NCBI RefSeq assembly: GCF_004745825.1
Contig: NZ_SRLA01000004.1
Location: 124,001-188,000, forward strand
Length of the DNA: 64,000 nucleotides
Direction of reading: 5' to 3'
Source of the DNA: Hymenobacter fodinae
GTDB lineage: Bacteria; Bacteroidota; Bacteroidia; Cytophagales; Hymenobacteraceae
Position numbers and translations under genes: made by a program
Notes under the pieces: generated by a model
Seen by the model: the letters and a program-made list of their open reading frames with translations, nothing else
What the model was told of the DNA's origin: nothing
The model's database searches: none
Shown here: piece by piece, positions 25,264-34,174 of the stretch
Layout of the letters: each line of letters starts with the position of its first letter
Position numbering within the stretch: the first letter of the stretch is position 1

Positions 25264-26476
25264 GTGTACTTGGCTTCTGGGCGCGTGGCAGCAGCGTAAC
25301 TAGCCGCAAGCCGGCCAGCGCAAATACGCAAGGCAGCAATGGCAGCAGGAAGCGTACGTCCCAGTCTTCTACCGTCATCATCACCACAGCTCCTTGTATC
25401 AAAATCACGGCCACCAGAAACACGCGAGCCGGCAGCCAGGCCCAGGTAGCGCGAGCACCCTGCCAAGCCAACCAATAGCAAGGGTAGATGAATACCACAA
25501 TCATTATAATGTGCGACCAGGAATAGTAACTCTTTACATAGCTGAAGAACAACCCGCCTTTCAGCAGAGCCAGCTTAGTGGAATACACTGGGTTACACAG
25601 AATAAAATATCCTAACCGCAATACTGGTGGCAGACCGGTGGGTGGGAACAATAGAGGCTCGGTGGGTTCTACCACCCAATGCGTATAGCCGTAGATAATT
25701 TCCCCCCGCAGATAGGTTTCTACTAGTGTGAAGGTGAGCAGCAGCTTGTTCAGGATTATCCAGAGCAAGGGTGCCAGTAGCAAGAGGCCTAGCCACGCCC
25801 GCCGATAAGCTTGTTGCCCCGGCTGCTGGCGCACCTCTACGAACGCCGCTACAGCGCCCGCTGCCGCCACTACAAATCCATTTGGGCGTACAATGCCCGT
25901 AAGCAAGGCCAGCACCCCAAACAGCAGCCAGCCCCTAGGTCCGCCCTTGTTCGCCCGGCATAGCGCCCAGAACGAGAGAATAGTCAGGCTGGCAAACAAC
26001 GACTCAGTAAGGATGTACACATTAAACTGTTGGGCATCGCGCCAGCCTACCAGCGCGGCTGTGGCCAGCGCGGCGGGGCGCCAGTCGAGAGCATTGGGCG
26101 TTAGGCGGCGTAGCGTGGTATAAAAGGCGCGGGCAGCCAATCCGGCCACGGCCATCTGCCCCAGGGCAATGCCCCACCAGCCAGCACCCACCGTCAGCCA
26201 AAAGCTGATAAACAACGGATACCCCACGTACCGCAAATTATGGTCGCGCTCGAAGTGCCATTCTTGAGCAATGCGCGTGCCGTAGGCCAAGTACCGACCA
26301 CTGTCGTTGACGTAGCGCGGGCCGTGATGCTGCCAAAGCAATGAAAGCTGCACCAACACCCACAGCCCCACCAGCAACCAGCTGTGCCACCGGCGCAGCC
26401 AAGAGGGCCCCGGTGCTACTTCGTGGGCAACTGAAGGCGCCCCAATAGCTGACGTAAGTGGTGGAGTAACGAGCAT
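25247..26476 (-). CDS. GT-C-like polytopic membrane protein
   Basis: A 409-residue membrane protein with about ten helices. It has features of GT-C glycosyltransferases: an early acidic loop 'YVNDSGRYLAYGTRIA', the 'YILTESLFASLTILSFWAL' helix, and 'LLTGIVRPNGFVVAAAG'. Such enzymes use polyprenyl-phosphate sugars, but no donor or acceptor can be named. The ATG at 26476 is preferred to a TTG six bases earlier; it lies 8 bases after a -7 element. The 3' end overlaps the convergent desulfhydrase-like gene by 17 bases and no terminator separates them. Confidence 0.78.
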   Translation of the reverse strand: MLVTPPLTSAIGAPSVAHEVAPGPSWLRRWHSWLLVGLWVLVQLSLLWQHHGPRYVNDSGRYLAYGTRIAQEWHFERDHNLRYVGYPLFISFWLTVGAGWWGIALGQMAVAGLAARAFYTTLRRLTPNALDWRPAALATAALVGWRDAQQFNVYILTESLFASLTILSFWALCRANKGGPRGWLLFGVLALLTGIVRPNGFVVAAAGAVAAFVEVRQQPGQQAYRRAWLGLLLLAPLLWIILNKLLLTFTLVETYLRGEIIYGYTHWVVEPTEPLLFPPTGLPPVLRLGYFILCNPVYSTKLALLKGGLFFSYVKSYYSWSHIIMIVVFIYPCYWLAWQGARATWAWLPARVFLVAVILIQGAVVMMTVEDWDVRFLLPLLPCVFALAGLRLVTLLPRAQKPSTLTAAE

Positions 26477-26484
26477 AAGCAAGG

Positions 26485-26492
26485 CAAAGGTA
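26485..26492 (-). promoter_or_regulatory. TAnnTTTG -7 element of the GT-C-like gene
   Basis: TACCTTTG on the reverse strand, 8 bases before the ATG at 26476. A leaderless or near-leaderless message is implied. Confidence 0.55.
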
Positions 26493-26557
26493 CTGGCAAA
26501 AAACGCACCCCAACCGGCGGCGGCCCGTAAGTTGTATACTCGTGCTTAACTTACTTT

Positions 26558-27187
26558 ATGCCGCTTACTCGTTTGCTCCGTCGTTTGCTGCCTCTGGCTT
26601 TCTTGCTAGGCCTAGGGTGGTTTCTGTGGACGAAAGTCCGCCCCACGCTGCTGGAAAACCCGCTGAACCCCGAGCCTCGTATCACGGTGACGCATAATAC
26701 GGTGCTGGAAAAGGTAGAAGACCTCGGCCGGCTGGAGCTAGTGCAATATCAATTCAAGGACGTAGTAGAATACAAGAAGAGCACATACCGCTTTCTGCCC
26801 GATGCCAAAGTGGCCCTCATTGTGGCTGGTCACGCCGTGGGCTGCCTCGATTTGCGCAAGGTGCGCGCCCAAGACGTGGTGCTGGAAGGTGACTCCATTG
26901 TACGGGTGGCGCTACCCGCTCCGGAACTTTGCACCTGGCAGGTTGACCACGACAAAAGCCGAGTGTATAGTGTAGAAAACGGCTTTTTCCAGGATGCTGA
27001 GCTGGTAGATGCTGGGTATAAGTACGCCGAAGCCAACGTGCGCACCGCCGCCTTGCAGTCAGGTATCTTAGCGCAAACTCAGCAAAACGCTGAGAAAATT
27101 TTACGTCCTATGCTAGAAACCCTCACGGGTCGGCGCGTGGTGCTAGTGCAGCAAATGCAGAACCCCCAACGCCCGGCGCGGCGCTAA
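26558..27187 (+). CDS. DUF4230 domain-containing protein
   Basis: A 209-residue protein with one N-terminal membrane helix (about residues 10-24) and a soluble domain of the DUF4230 type. Recognisable parts are 'TVLEKVEDLGRLELVQYQFK', 'ALIVAGHAVGCLDLRKV' and 'RVALPAPELCTWQVDHDK'. The family is widespread in Bacteroidota and Firmicutes and has no known activity; the fold recalls membrane-anchored SPFH-like scaffolds. It is followed after 16 bases by the cysteine-rich gene. Confidence 0.85.
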   Translation: MPLTRLLRRLLPLAFLLGLGWFLWTKVRPTLLENPLNPEPRITVTHNTVLEKVEDLGRLELVQYQFKDVVEYKKSTYRFLPDAKVALIVAGHAVGCLDLRKVRAQDVVLEGDSIVRVALPAPELCTWQVDHDKSRVYSVENGFFQDAELVDAGYKYAEANVRTAALQSGILAQTQQNAEKILRPMLETLTGRRVVLVQQMQNPQRPARR

Positions 27188-27203
27188 CTTATTAACCAAC
27201 AAT

Positions 27204-27611
27204 ATGAAAGTTGTTGAATACGAGCGCAGCCTGCAGTGGGTAGGCCACCTGCATTGCCCCACCTGCCAGCACGATAACCTAAGCTGGCGATCCAGCAGCA
27301 TGAGCGAAGCTTTTCCGCACTTCTACTGCTCTCACTGCTCCAATGTGTACCTAGAACGCCAAGTTCAGGAGTTGGTGTATTATGAAGCCACTCCGGCGCT
27401 GCTTGCCCAAATTGGCGCTACCCTGCCACCCTGCATATGCGGCGGTCATTTCACACCCACTGCTAGCCCTAAATGCACCGTGTGCCATCACGAGGTTCCT
27501 TTGGTACTCGACCCCGTTCAGCACTTGCAAGACCCTAACATGGTAGTACTCGATGGCGCCTGCGTGCTTTACGACCAAGGTGAGCCGTATCAGGTACGCA
27601 TTATTTCGTAA
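27204..27611 (+). CDS. cysteine-rich zinc-ribbon-like protein of unknown function
   Basis: A 135-residue protein I do not recognise. It has three CxxC pairs ('CPTCQHDN', 'CSHCSNVY', 'CTVCHHE') plus 'CICGGHF', enough to bind two zinc ions in two ribbon-like units. No signal peptide or membrane helix is present, so it is probably cytoplasmic. It follows the DUF4230 gene by 16 bases and converges on recX with only 11 bases between stops. The pairing with DUF4230 may be functional or accidental. Confidence 0.72.
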   Translation: MKVVEYERSLQWVGHLHCPTCQHDNLSWRSSSMSEAFPHFYCSHCSNVYLERQVQELVYYEATPALLAQIGATLPPCICGGHFTPTASPKCTVCHHEVPLVLDPVQHLQDPNMVVLDGACVLYDQGEPYQVRIIS

Positions 27612-27622
27612 CGCAGCGTGGC

Positions 27623-28126
27623 TTAGTCCTCGTCTTCCTCCGGCACTTTGCCCATATCATCGAGGGCCATTTTGATGAGATCCTGCTCGTAACCTTTGTT
27701 CATCAGGAACACCTGAATTTTCTGGCGGCGGACCCGAGGGTTCTTTTCTTTCTCTAAGCGGTCTTTTTTTTCCAGCACGTCTACCAGGTTTTGGTAGTAC
27801 TCGTCGCCGTCAATTTCCTTGAGGCCTGCCTTGATGCAGTACTCTGATATACCTTTTTGCTTTAGCTCCTGCACAATGCGGCGGCGGCCCCATTTTTTAT
27901 GCCGGTAATGTCCCCTCACGAAGCTTTTGGCGTACCGCTCCTCATCTAGCAGCTTCTCACGGCTCAAGCGAATAATGATTTCGCCAGCCTCATCCTCGTC
28001 TAGGCCATACTCCCGCAACTTAGCCTCTACCTCTTTTTGGTTACGCTCTTGGTACGCGCAAAACGCAGCAATTTTCTGGAGCGCTTCAGTGGGGGTATAA
28101 AACTTCTTCTTGGCGGGTTGCATCAT
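27623..28126 (-). CDS. recX: RecX regulatory protein
   Basis: A 167-residue RecX, a helical-repeat protein that binds RecA filaments and limits recombinase activity. Typical segments are 'ALQKIAAFCAYQERNQKEVE', 'LLDEERYAKSFVRGHYRHKK', 'WGRRRIVQELKQKGIS' and the last repeat 'QKIQVFLMNKGYEQDLI'. recA is not in the window. The N-terminus has two adjacent ATGs (Met-Met). The C-terminus is acidic. Confidence 0.9.
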   Translation of the reverse strand: MMQPAKKKFYTPTEALQKIAAFCAYQERNQKEVEAKLREYGLDEDEAGEIIIRLSREKLLDEERYAKSFVRGHYRHKKWGRRRIVQELKQKGISEYCIKAGLKEIDGDEYYQNLVDVLEKKDRLEKEKNPRVRRQKIQVFLMNKGYEQDLIKMALDDMGKVPEEDED

Positions 28127-28492
28127 AGGGGAAACCTAAAAATAGGGGCTTGTGACTAGGCCACATAACACGACGTTGCCCACCTCTAAATCGTTCGGTG
28201 GTGTGCAACTCTTGGGTGGCTAACACGCCATGCGTATCAGTAGCATTTACAAGTCGCAATGACCAGCATACCGTTTCTATTTGCGCGGTCATTTCGTCAT
28301 TCATATTCATGAATGCAGAAAAGGTTTAAACAAAATTTTATCATTTTATCTAATTATCAACGACTTACAAAATACCAAGTAATACGTAATTCTGCAGTAC
28401 TAATACGTAAAAATTGCTCTATACTGGTCAGATAAGTACTCACGGGACGTAAGAAGCAAAGGAATTTTCACCCTTATTATTCATACTTCCTT
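28127..28492. other. 366-base intergenic region with a TAATACGTAA direct repeat
   Basis: It is divergent between recX and the ferritin-like pair, and its right half is strongly AT-rich. TAATACGTAA occurs at 28380-28389 and again at 28401-28410, a 21-base period. I see no supported gene; a 74-codon frame over the recX side has no family features. Confidence 0.6.
28380..28410 (+). promoter_or_regulatory. paired TAATACGTAA sites, candidate operator
   Basis: Two identical 10-base sites with a palindromic TACGTA core start 21 bases apart, about two DNA turns, so a dimeric or paired regulator would bind one face. They lie about 83 bases upstream of the first ferritin-like start codon. The regulator is unknown. 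Confidence 0.4.
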
Positions 28493-29254
28493 ATGTCAAA
28501 ACTTCACGATTCGGGCGTGACCGATCAAGGGCCTACTGCCCTAGTACAGCCCATCCAACGTCGGTCCTTCCTAAAGTACACTGGAGCTAGCATGGCCATT
28601 TCAGGTCTTCTATTAGCTGGCTGCGATGATGACGACGACCCCAATAACTCAGGCAATTTACTAGATGTAGGGAGTGGCGACAACGGCGTGCTAAACTATG
28701 CTTACGCGCTGGAGCAGTTAGAAGCCGCTTTCTATGCGCAAGTGAAAACGGGCACGTATTACTCTAACCTAGGTGCCGCCACTTCCGAGAAGCAAATCCT
28801 CGATGATTTGGCTTTGCACGAGAAGGCGCACGCTGAGTTCTTTAAAACTGCTCTGTCTACCAATGCTATTAAAGCACTGGAACCCGATTTCTCGAGCATC
28901 AACTTCAACGACCGCACGAGCGTGCTTACTGCAGCTCAGACGTTTGAAGACTTGGGCGTAGCGGCCTATAACGGCGCTGGACGGTACATTCAGACGGCAG
29001 CTTACTTAGTTATTGCTGGCAAAATCGTGTCAGTGGAAGCGCGTCACGCTGCTCTGATTCGAGACCTGCTTAGCTACAACCGCTTCGTCGATAACGATGT
29101 GGTAGACCTGTTTACGCCTACTGGCAATGCCTCCACTCCTGGCGTGGGCAACGGCACTGGCCTAGAGCGCTCTATGAAACCCAATGATGTATTGGCCAAG
29201 GCTAATGGCTTCTTGAAAGAAGGATCTAAACTCAGCGCTAACAACCTGAAGTAA
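28493..29254 (+). CDS. Tat-type ferritin-like lipoprotein
   Basis: A 253-residue exported ferritin-like protein. The N-terminus has a twin-arginine motif 'RRSFLKYTG' followed by a lipobox LAGC and an Asp run, so it is probably a folded-exported lipoprotein. The four-helix bundle has the full set of candidate di-iron ligands: 'ALEQLEAAFY', 'LHEKAHAEFF', 'FEDLGVAAY' and 'VSVEARHAALI'. Relatives are annotated as ferritin-like or desiccation-related proteins; iron storage, radical detoxification or another oxidation is possible. It is followed 44 bases later by a paralogue. Confidence 0.85.
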   Translation: MSKLHDSGVTDQGPTALVQPIQRRSFLKYTGASMAISGLLLAGCDDDDDPNNSGNLLDVGSGDNGVLNYAYALEQLEAAFYAQVKTGTYYSNLGAATSEKQILDDLALHEKAHAEFFKTALSTNAIKALEPDFSSINFNDRTSVLTAAQTFEDLGVAAYNGAGRYIQTAAYLVIAGKIVSVEARHAALIRDLLSYNRFVDNDVVDLFTPTGNASTPGVGNGTGLERSMKPNDVLAKANGFLKEGSKLSANNLK

Positions 29255-29298
29255 CCTTCCTAAGCCTCTCATTTCACTATTCATCTTCGCCTTTCGTC

Positions 29299-30279
29299 AT
29301 GGACCTCTTCAAAATAATTTCAGATATCGAAAAAGTAGACCCGGAAATTTACGAGCGCCTCGATTCGCGCCGCCGGGTGTTTAAACATTTTGGGCTGGCA
29401 GGCAAAGCCGTAACGGGCGCTATGCTGCCGGGCCTGGTAAGCGGGTTGTTCCAGCGTGCATACGGCCAGACCAATTCCCTACCAGCCGATATTGTAGCCG
29501 TTCTGAACCTCGCGCTCAGCCTGGAGTACCTCGAGTTTTACTTCTATGATTCAGGCCTCGCCGCTCCTAACCTCATTCCCAGCGCCGACCGTCCTGCATT
29601 TGAGAAAATTCGCAATGATGAGTCGGGTCACATTAAAGTGCTGCGTGGTGCCTTGGGCTCTGCTGCTATTCCCGATCCTACTCGTAACGCATTTGACTAT
29701 AGCGGTGGCCGCGGCACTGGTGTAGGCCCCTTCGCTACTGCCCTCGTTAACAACTACGCGTTGTTCTTAGGCTCTTCGCAGGCATTCGTTGATACGGGTG
29801 TTCGGGCATACAAAGGTGGTGCCCCTACCCTCATGCCAAATAAGGATATTCTGGAAGCTGCCCTCAATATTCACTCAGTAGAAGCACGTCATTCCTCACA
29901 CGTACGCACCGTGCGCCGGGGCTTAGCCGCATCACAAAGCGGACAGGGGGCTACTGGCGTTGCTGGAGACTTAAGCAACCTGAATGCTCGGCCAAAAAGC
30001 TGGATTTCAGGGACGGATAACGGTGGCCCTTCGCCAAGTACGAATCCTTCTACTGCTCCCGTTTATGGGGCCGGCAATCCTGCTACGGGTGCTCCTACAG
30101 CTATCTTCTTCCCTGCTGAAAACAACATATCGCAGGCCGGAGTAGACATTTCCACTATCGCCGGCTTGAATGCCACGGCCGCTTCGGAAGCATTTGATGA
30201 GCCGCTAGACCCAGCTACAGTGAAGTCAATCGCCCGGAACTTTGTTAACGCGGCTGTAGCACCCAATCTGTTCGTGTAA
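29299..30279 (+). CDS. ferritin-like domain protein, paralogue of the preceding gene
   Basis: A 326-residue ferritin-like protein. The N-terminal 60 residues hold 'SRRRVFKHFGLAGKAVTG' and a hydrophobic stretch, a weak Tat-like export signal. The bundle shows 'LALSLEYLEFYFY', 'RNDESGHIKVL' and 'IHSVEARHSSHV', but the third helix reads 'FVDTGVRAY' where the sister protein has 'FEDLGVAAY', so one glutamate ligand is missing or shifted. The C-terminal 110 residues are Gly/Pro/Ser-rich and unlike the sister. The pair is probably one operon ending at the terminator after 30303. Confidence 0.83.
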   Translation: MDLFKIISDIEKVDPEIYERLDSRRRVFKHFGLAGKAVTGAMLPGLVSGLFQRAYGQTNSLPADIVAVLNLALSLEYLEFYFYDSGLAAPNLIPSADRPAFEKIRNDESGHIKVLRGALGSAAIPDPTRNAFDYSGGRGTGVGPFATALVNNYALFLGSSQAFVDTGVRAYKGGAPTLMPNKDILEAALNIHSVEARHSSHVRTVRRGLAASQSGQGATGVAGDLSNLNARPKSWISGTDNGGPSPSTNPSTAPVYGAGNPATGAPTAIFFPAENNISQAGVDISTIAGLNATAASEAFDEPLDPATVKSIARNFVNAAVAPNLFV

Positions 30280-30303
30280 ACAGCTTAAAACAAACTTAGC
30301 TTC

Positions 30304-30333
30304 AAAAGGACAGCCCGTAGGCTGTCCTTTTTT
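30304..30333 (+). terminator. terminator after the ferritin-like pair
   Basis: Arms 30304-30315 and 30320-30331 form a perfect 12-bp stem with a 4-base loop and a T-run to 30333. Confidence 0.85.
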
Positions 30334-30406
30334 GTTTACCGCAGACGCAGACAACCTTACAGGCCTAGATTATATCTATCTTGACCAGACTGTGGCTTCT
30401 ATCCTT

Positions 30407-33031
30407 ATGCGTTCTGTTTTATTTCTGACTTGCTTTTTCTTCTTCGCCCTTGTAGCGCAGGCCGGCATTGTACGGGGCTTAGTTTCTGACCCCAAGGGTC
30501 AGGCTTTGGCTTTTGCTAATGTGGCGGTGCGGGGCACGACTACCAGCACTGCCACCAACGAGCAGGGGAATTACCAGCTGCGTTTGGCGCCGGGCAACTA
30601 CGAGTTGGTATTTCAGTACGTGGGGTACAAGCCCCAGCAAATTGCGGTTAGCGTGGCAGGAGGTGATACTGTCAAGGTGCTGAATGTTACGCTGGTGCCG
30701 GAAAGCTACCAGTTGCGGGAAGTAGTGGTGCGCTCTACTGACAAAGACCCGGCCTATACCATTGTGCAGCAGGCCATTCAGTGGCGCAATTACCACCAGC
30801 GTGAAGTGGCCGCATTTAAAGCCCGAACTTACATCAAGACGCTAGCACGCTTTACCGACGTACCGGGCAAGATTATGGGTTTGGTGAAAGTAGGCCCCGA
30901 CTTCAAGCCCGGCATCTTCTACCTGTCAGAAACGGTATCTGAAATGAGTTTCCGACAGCCCAACGTGGTGCAGGAGCGCATGATTTCCTCCCGCGTAAGC
31001 GGTGATACCAAGGGTATCAGCTTCAACCGTGCCAGCGCCGGGCGCGGCCTCAATTTTTACCAGAACGTGCTGAAAAGTGGCTTTTCGGAGCGAGGCTTTG
31101 TATCCCCGATTGCCGCGAATGGGCCACTTTTTTACCGCTACGAGCTAGAGGGCAGCACCCAACAGGGTAGCCTGCTCATCCACAAAATCAAAGTAACTCC
31201 GCGCCGCCGCTCCGACCCAGTTTTCTCGGGCCACATCTATATTGTAGATGGCACTTGGCGCCTGCATTCCGTGTCCCTGGACCTGACCAAGGACGCTCAG
31301 CTTGACTACGTCGACAACCTGCACATCGAGCAGATCTTTGCCCCTGCTCCTGGGCCTTCCGATGTGTGGGTTATGCAGTCGCAGAAGGTAACGGTTGGCT
31401 TTACGGCTCTTGGGTTCAAAGGCAATGGCTACATCACGGCTATTCTGTCGAATTACAAGGTAACGCCTACCTACCCCAACCGCCCCGCCCCTACCGTTGC
31501 AGCCCCTGCCCCCACCACCAAGGACCCCGCCGATGCTCCCGTTACCCGCGAAACCGTGGCCGATGTGAAAAAGCAGAAGCCCAAGCTCCAGGGGCTTAGC
31601 GCCGCAGTACGCCGCCAGTCGAAGCAAGCAGCCCGCGATACCAGTGGCCTAGGCCTGGGTAAGCTGAAGCGCGGCGAGGTGATGCTAGTAGAGAAAGGCG
31701 TGAATGAGCGTGATACAAGCTACTGGTCGTCGGTGCGGCCTATTCCACTCACGGCCGAGGAAGAAAAGGACTACCAAGTAAAGGATAGCACGGAGGTAAT
31801 CCGGAAGTCGCGGCCATACCAAGATTCGTTGGACCGTAAGCGCAATGAACTGGAAGTAGGCAAGCTCCTGCTTACAGGTTATGTCTATAACCAAACCTAC
31901 TATAAGCGGCAGTGGTACGTTGCGCCAGTGTTCAACATCTTGAACTACAACACGGTGGAGGGCGTGGTAATTAACCCTCAGGCGACCTTCACCCAACGCA
32001 CCGACGACCGCCGGGTGTGGTCCGTAACGCCTTCCTTACGCTACGGAGTTAGCAATAAACTTTTGAGCCCCAGCCTTTCGGCCTACTGGCAGTTTGATGC
32101 CGTAAAGTTGTCTCGGGTGAGTGTACGAGTGGGCCGCACCATCGAAAACTTCGACCCCAGTAGTCAGCTCACGCCCTTTATTAACTCGTACTACACGCTG
32201 CTCAAAAACCGTAACTATGCCAAGCTTTACCGCCGCGATGGGCTGGAGCTGGGCTACCAATGGGAGCCGGTAAACGGCCTCACGGTACAAGCTACGGCCA
32301 GCTATTTCGATAGGCGGGAGCTATATAACACCACCAACAAGCTGTTCGTCGACAAACCAGAGATAGGGTTCACACCCAACGCTCCCGTTAATGCAGAGCG
32401 CCCTACGGGCTTCGGTCGCAGTCAGGCCCTCACTACGGAACTGAGCGCTTCCTTCCGGCCAGGTCAGCGCTTCATCACTCGTCCTGATGGCAAGTTTAAC
32501 CTGGGCTCCAAATACCCAACGTTCTTGTTCCGGTGGCGCCAGGGTGTGGGCAGCATGCTGGGGTCTGATGTACGGTATACCTTGCTGGAGGCAGGTCTCC
32601 GTCACTCTCTAAGCCTAGGCCTGTTGGGTACCAGCAACTACCGCGTTGCCGCTGGTTTCTTCCCCAGTTCGCCCCGCCTCGATTTCATGGATTTCCGGCA
32701 CTTCAGCGGCAACCGCACTTATCTGGCCAGCGACTTCAGTCAGTTTCAACTTCTCGATTATTACCGCTTCAGCACCCAAGACCGTTTCCTGGAGGCCCAC
32801 TACAATCACCATTTCAATGGCTTCCTGCTCAATAAGATTCCGCTGCTGCGCCGCCTGAAGTGGCAGGAGGTAGCTTCCGTAAATTACCTCACTACGCCCG
32901 CCGCCAATCACTACGTAGAGCTGGGCGTAGGCGTAGAACACGTATTCAAAATCCTGCGCGTCGACTTCTACACTGGCCTACAGTCGGGCGAGCGAGTAGG
33001 TACTGGCCTACGCGTAGGGCTGGGGTTCTAG
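30407..33031 (+). CDS. DUF5686 / carboxypeptidase-regulatory-like outer-membrane protein
   Basis: An 874-residue exported protein. Residues 1-19 are a signal peptide ending AQAG. A CarboxypepD_reg-like domain (about 20-105) includes 'GNYELVFQYVGYKP'. The DUF5686 region follows, with 'YTIVQQAIQWRNYHQREV' and 'TYIKTLARFTDVPGK', and the C-terminal half has many aromatic-ended beta-strand segments up to 'GERVGTGLRVGLGF', suggesting an outer-membrane barrel. The function is unknown. The ATG at 30407 was chosen because it begins the signal peptide. A 27-bp stem terminator follows the stop. Confidence 0.88.
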   Translation: MRSVLFLTCFFFFALVAQAGIVRGLVSDPKGQALAFANVAVRGTTTSTATNEQGNYQLRLAPGNYELVFQYVGYKPQQIAVSVAGGDTVKVLNVTLVPESYQLREVVVRSTDKDPAYTIVQQAIQWRNYHQREVAAFKARTYIKTLARFTDVPGKIMGLVKVGPDFKPGIFYLSETVSEMSFRQPNVVQERMISSRVSGDTKGISFNRASAGRGLNFYQNVLKSGFSERGFVSPIAANGPLFYRYELEGSTQQGSLLIHKIKVTPRRRSDPVFSGHIYIVDGTWRLHSVSLDLTKDAQLDYVDNLHIEQIFAPAPGPSDVWVMQSQKVTVGFTALGFKGNGYITAILSNYKVTPTYPNRPAPTVAAPAPTTKDPADAPVTRETVADVKKQKPKLQGLSAAVRRQSKQAARDTSGLGLGKLKRGEVMLVEKGVNERDTSYWSSVRPIPLTAEEEKDYQVKDSTEVIRKSRPYQDSLDRKRNELEVGKLLLTGYVYNQTYYKRQWYVAPVFNILNYNTVEGVVINPQATFTQRTDDRRVWSVTPSLRYGVSNKLLSPSLSAYWQFDAVKLSRVSVRVGRTIENFDPSSQLTPFINSYYTLLKNRNYAKLYRRDGLELGYQWEPVNGLTVQATASYFDRRELYNTTNKLFVDKPEIGFTPNAPVNAERPTGFGRSQALTTELSASFRPGQRFITRPDGKFNLGSKYPTFLFRWRQGVGSMLGSDVRYTLLEAGLRHSLSLGLLGTSNYRVAAGFFPSSPRLDFMDFRHFSGNRTYLASDFSQFQLLDYYRFSTQDRFLEAHYNHHFNGFLLNKIPLLRRLKWQEVASVNYLTTPAANHYVELGVGVEHVFKILRVDFYTGLQSGERVGTGLRVGLGF

Positions 33032-33038
33032 AGCAACG

Positions 33039-33097
33039 GCTCCGCATGCAAAAGGCCGCCATCCTCTAGTAGGATGGCGGCCTTTTGCATGCGGAGC
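33039..33097. terminator. bidirectional terminator, 27-bp perfect stem
   Basis: Arms 33039-33065 and 33071-33097 are perfectly complementary with a 5-base loop. It lies between the convergent DUF5686 and DUF4834 genes and is the longest stem in the window. Confidence 0.8.
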
Positions 33098-33109
33098 TAG
33101 GTGTGCGTA

Positions 33110-33391
33110 TTACTTTACTTCTTCAAAATCTACGTAGTCGCCCCCCTTAAACTCTTTGGGCTGAGGCTTCTGGCGGGGTGGCACATAATCGACGTGTACC
33201 TCACCGGTTGAGCCGTTGCTGCGGGGTTGCGCTGGCTCGAAAGGAGCACCGAAGGGGTTGCCACCCGCAGCCTGCCCGTAGCGTCGGGCCTGCTTCTTAA
33301 TAAAGTTGCCAACTACCATTCGCAACACTACGGGCAACACGAAGCGGGCGATGAAAAAGATGATGAGAAGAGTGAGCAGGAATGTAGCCAT
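33110..33391 (-). CDS. DUF4834 family protein
   Basis: A 93-residue protein with one N-terminal membrane helix (residues 3-27) and a short basic/proline-rich tail ending 'GGDYVDFEEVK'. This matches the small DUF4834 family of Bacteroidota, which has no known role. The ATG shares a base with the stop of the fkbM-type gene (TAATG), so translation is probably coupled. Confidence 0.85.
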   Translation of the reverse strand: MATFLLTLLIIFFIARFVLPVVLRMVVGNFIKKQARRYGQAAGGNPFGAPFEPAQPRSNGSTGEVHVDYVPPRQKPQPKEFKGGDYVDFEEVK

Positions 33392-34167
33392 TAACGGGTA
33401 GCCTCGGGGAGAGCAGGGGAAATGGGTTGAAAGTAAAAGTCGGCCGTGACGGCGCTGGTTAGCTGCGCCTCAGAGCAGGGTACCAATTCAGAACGCTCAG
33501 AAAGTATAAATGGTTTGTACCCCAGCTCCGCCAGCAAGTTTACCACTCCCAGGCGGTTCTCTAGGCCATTTAGCTCGGTTTGAATCAGGGGCTGGAAGCG
33601 CCGTAAGGTAGCCTGCATGTGCCGGAATACCTCGTACTCGAAGCCTTCCACATCACACTTCACAAAATCGAGCCGCTCTAAGTGGCCGAACAGCTCATCA
33701 GGTACCCGCATCGGCACGTCGTAGGTGCGGGCATAGTGCTCCTGTGTGTTGCTAGCGGCTACTTTGGTCATACCATGGTGCAGTAGGCCGTCGCGCTCGG
33801 GGGTGCCCATTTGCACGGTAGTATTCTCCCCACCAAGTGCGTAGGGCAGCAGCGTCAGATTCTGGAAGTGGCTCAAGCGCACATTGTCTTTCCAGATGGC
33901 CTGAAAGTCAGGAATAGGCTCTACGGCCAGCACTTTCCCTTCCGCTCCTACCAGCCGGGACAACGCCACGGAATAGTAACCCAGGTTAGCGCCAATATCC
34001 ACGCAGGTAAAGCCAGGCTTCACTAGTTTTTCCAGGAAAAACAGCTCCGGATACTTCTGGCGCCCCCAACCCATGCCCACCAACCGCAGATACACGCGGC
34101 TCACCAGACGGATATACGACTCGAAACCAAGCGCGCGGACCAACAGCTTACGGAATTGCTTCATCAT
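33391..34167 (-). CDS. FkbM family methyltransferase
   Basis: A 258-residue SAM-dependent methyltransferase of the FkbM type. Motif I is 'CVDIGANLGYYSVALSRL', the acidic loop is 'VLAVEPIPDFQAIWKDN' and the later core is 'LDFVKCDVEGFEYEVFRHM'. FkbM enzymes O-methylate polyketides, sugars or other small molecules; the substrate here is unknown. Two ATGs start the frame; a -7 element ends 7 bases before the first. The gene overlaps DUF4834 by one base. Confidence 0.92.
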   Translation of the reverse strand: MMKQFRKLLVRALGFESYIRLVSRVYLRLVGMGWGRQKYPELFFLEKLVKPGFTCVDIGANLGYYSVALSRLVGAEGKVLAVEPIPDFQAIWKDNVRLSHFQNLTLLPYALGGENTTVQMGTPERDGLLHHGMTKVAASNTQEHYARTYDVPMRVPDELFGHLERLDFVKCDVEGFEYEVFRHMQATLRRFQPLIQTELNGLENRLGVVNLLAELGYKPFILSERSELVPCSEAQLTSAVTADFYFQPISPALPEATR

Positions 34168-34174
34168 AACGGCG

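Noticed and set aside
28086..28310. A 74-codon leftward frame upstream of recX
   Set aside because: It overlaps the recX start, shows no motif and has no promoter or homologue I recognise.
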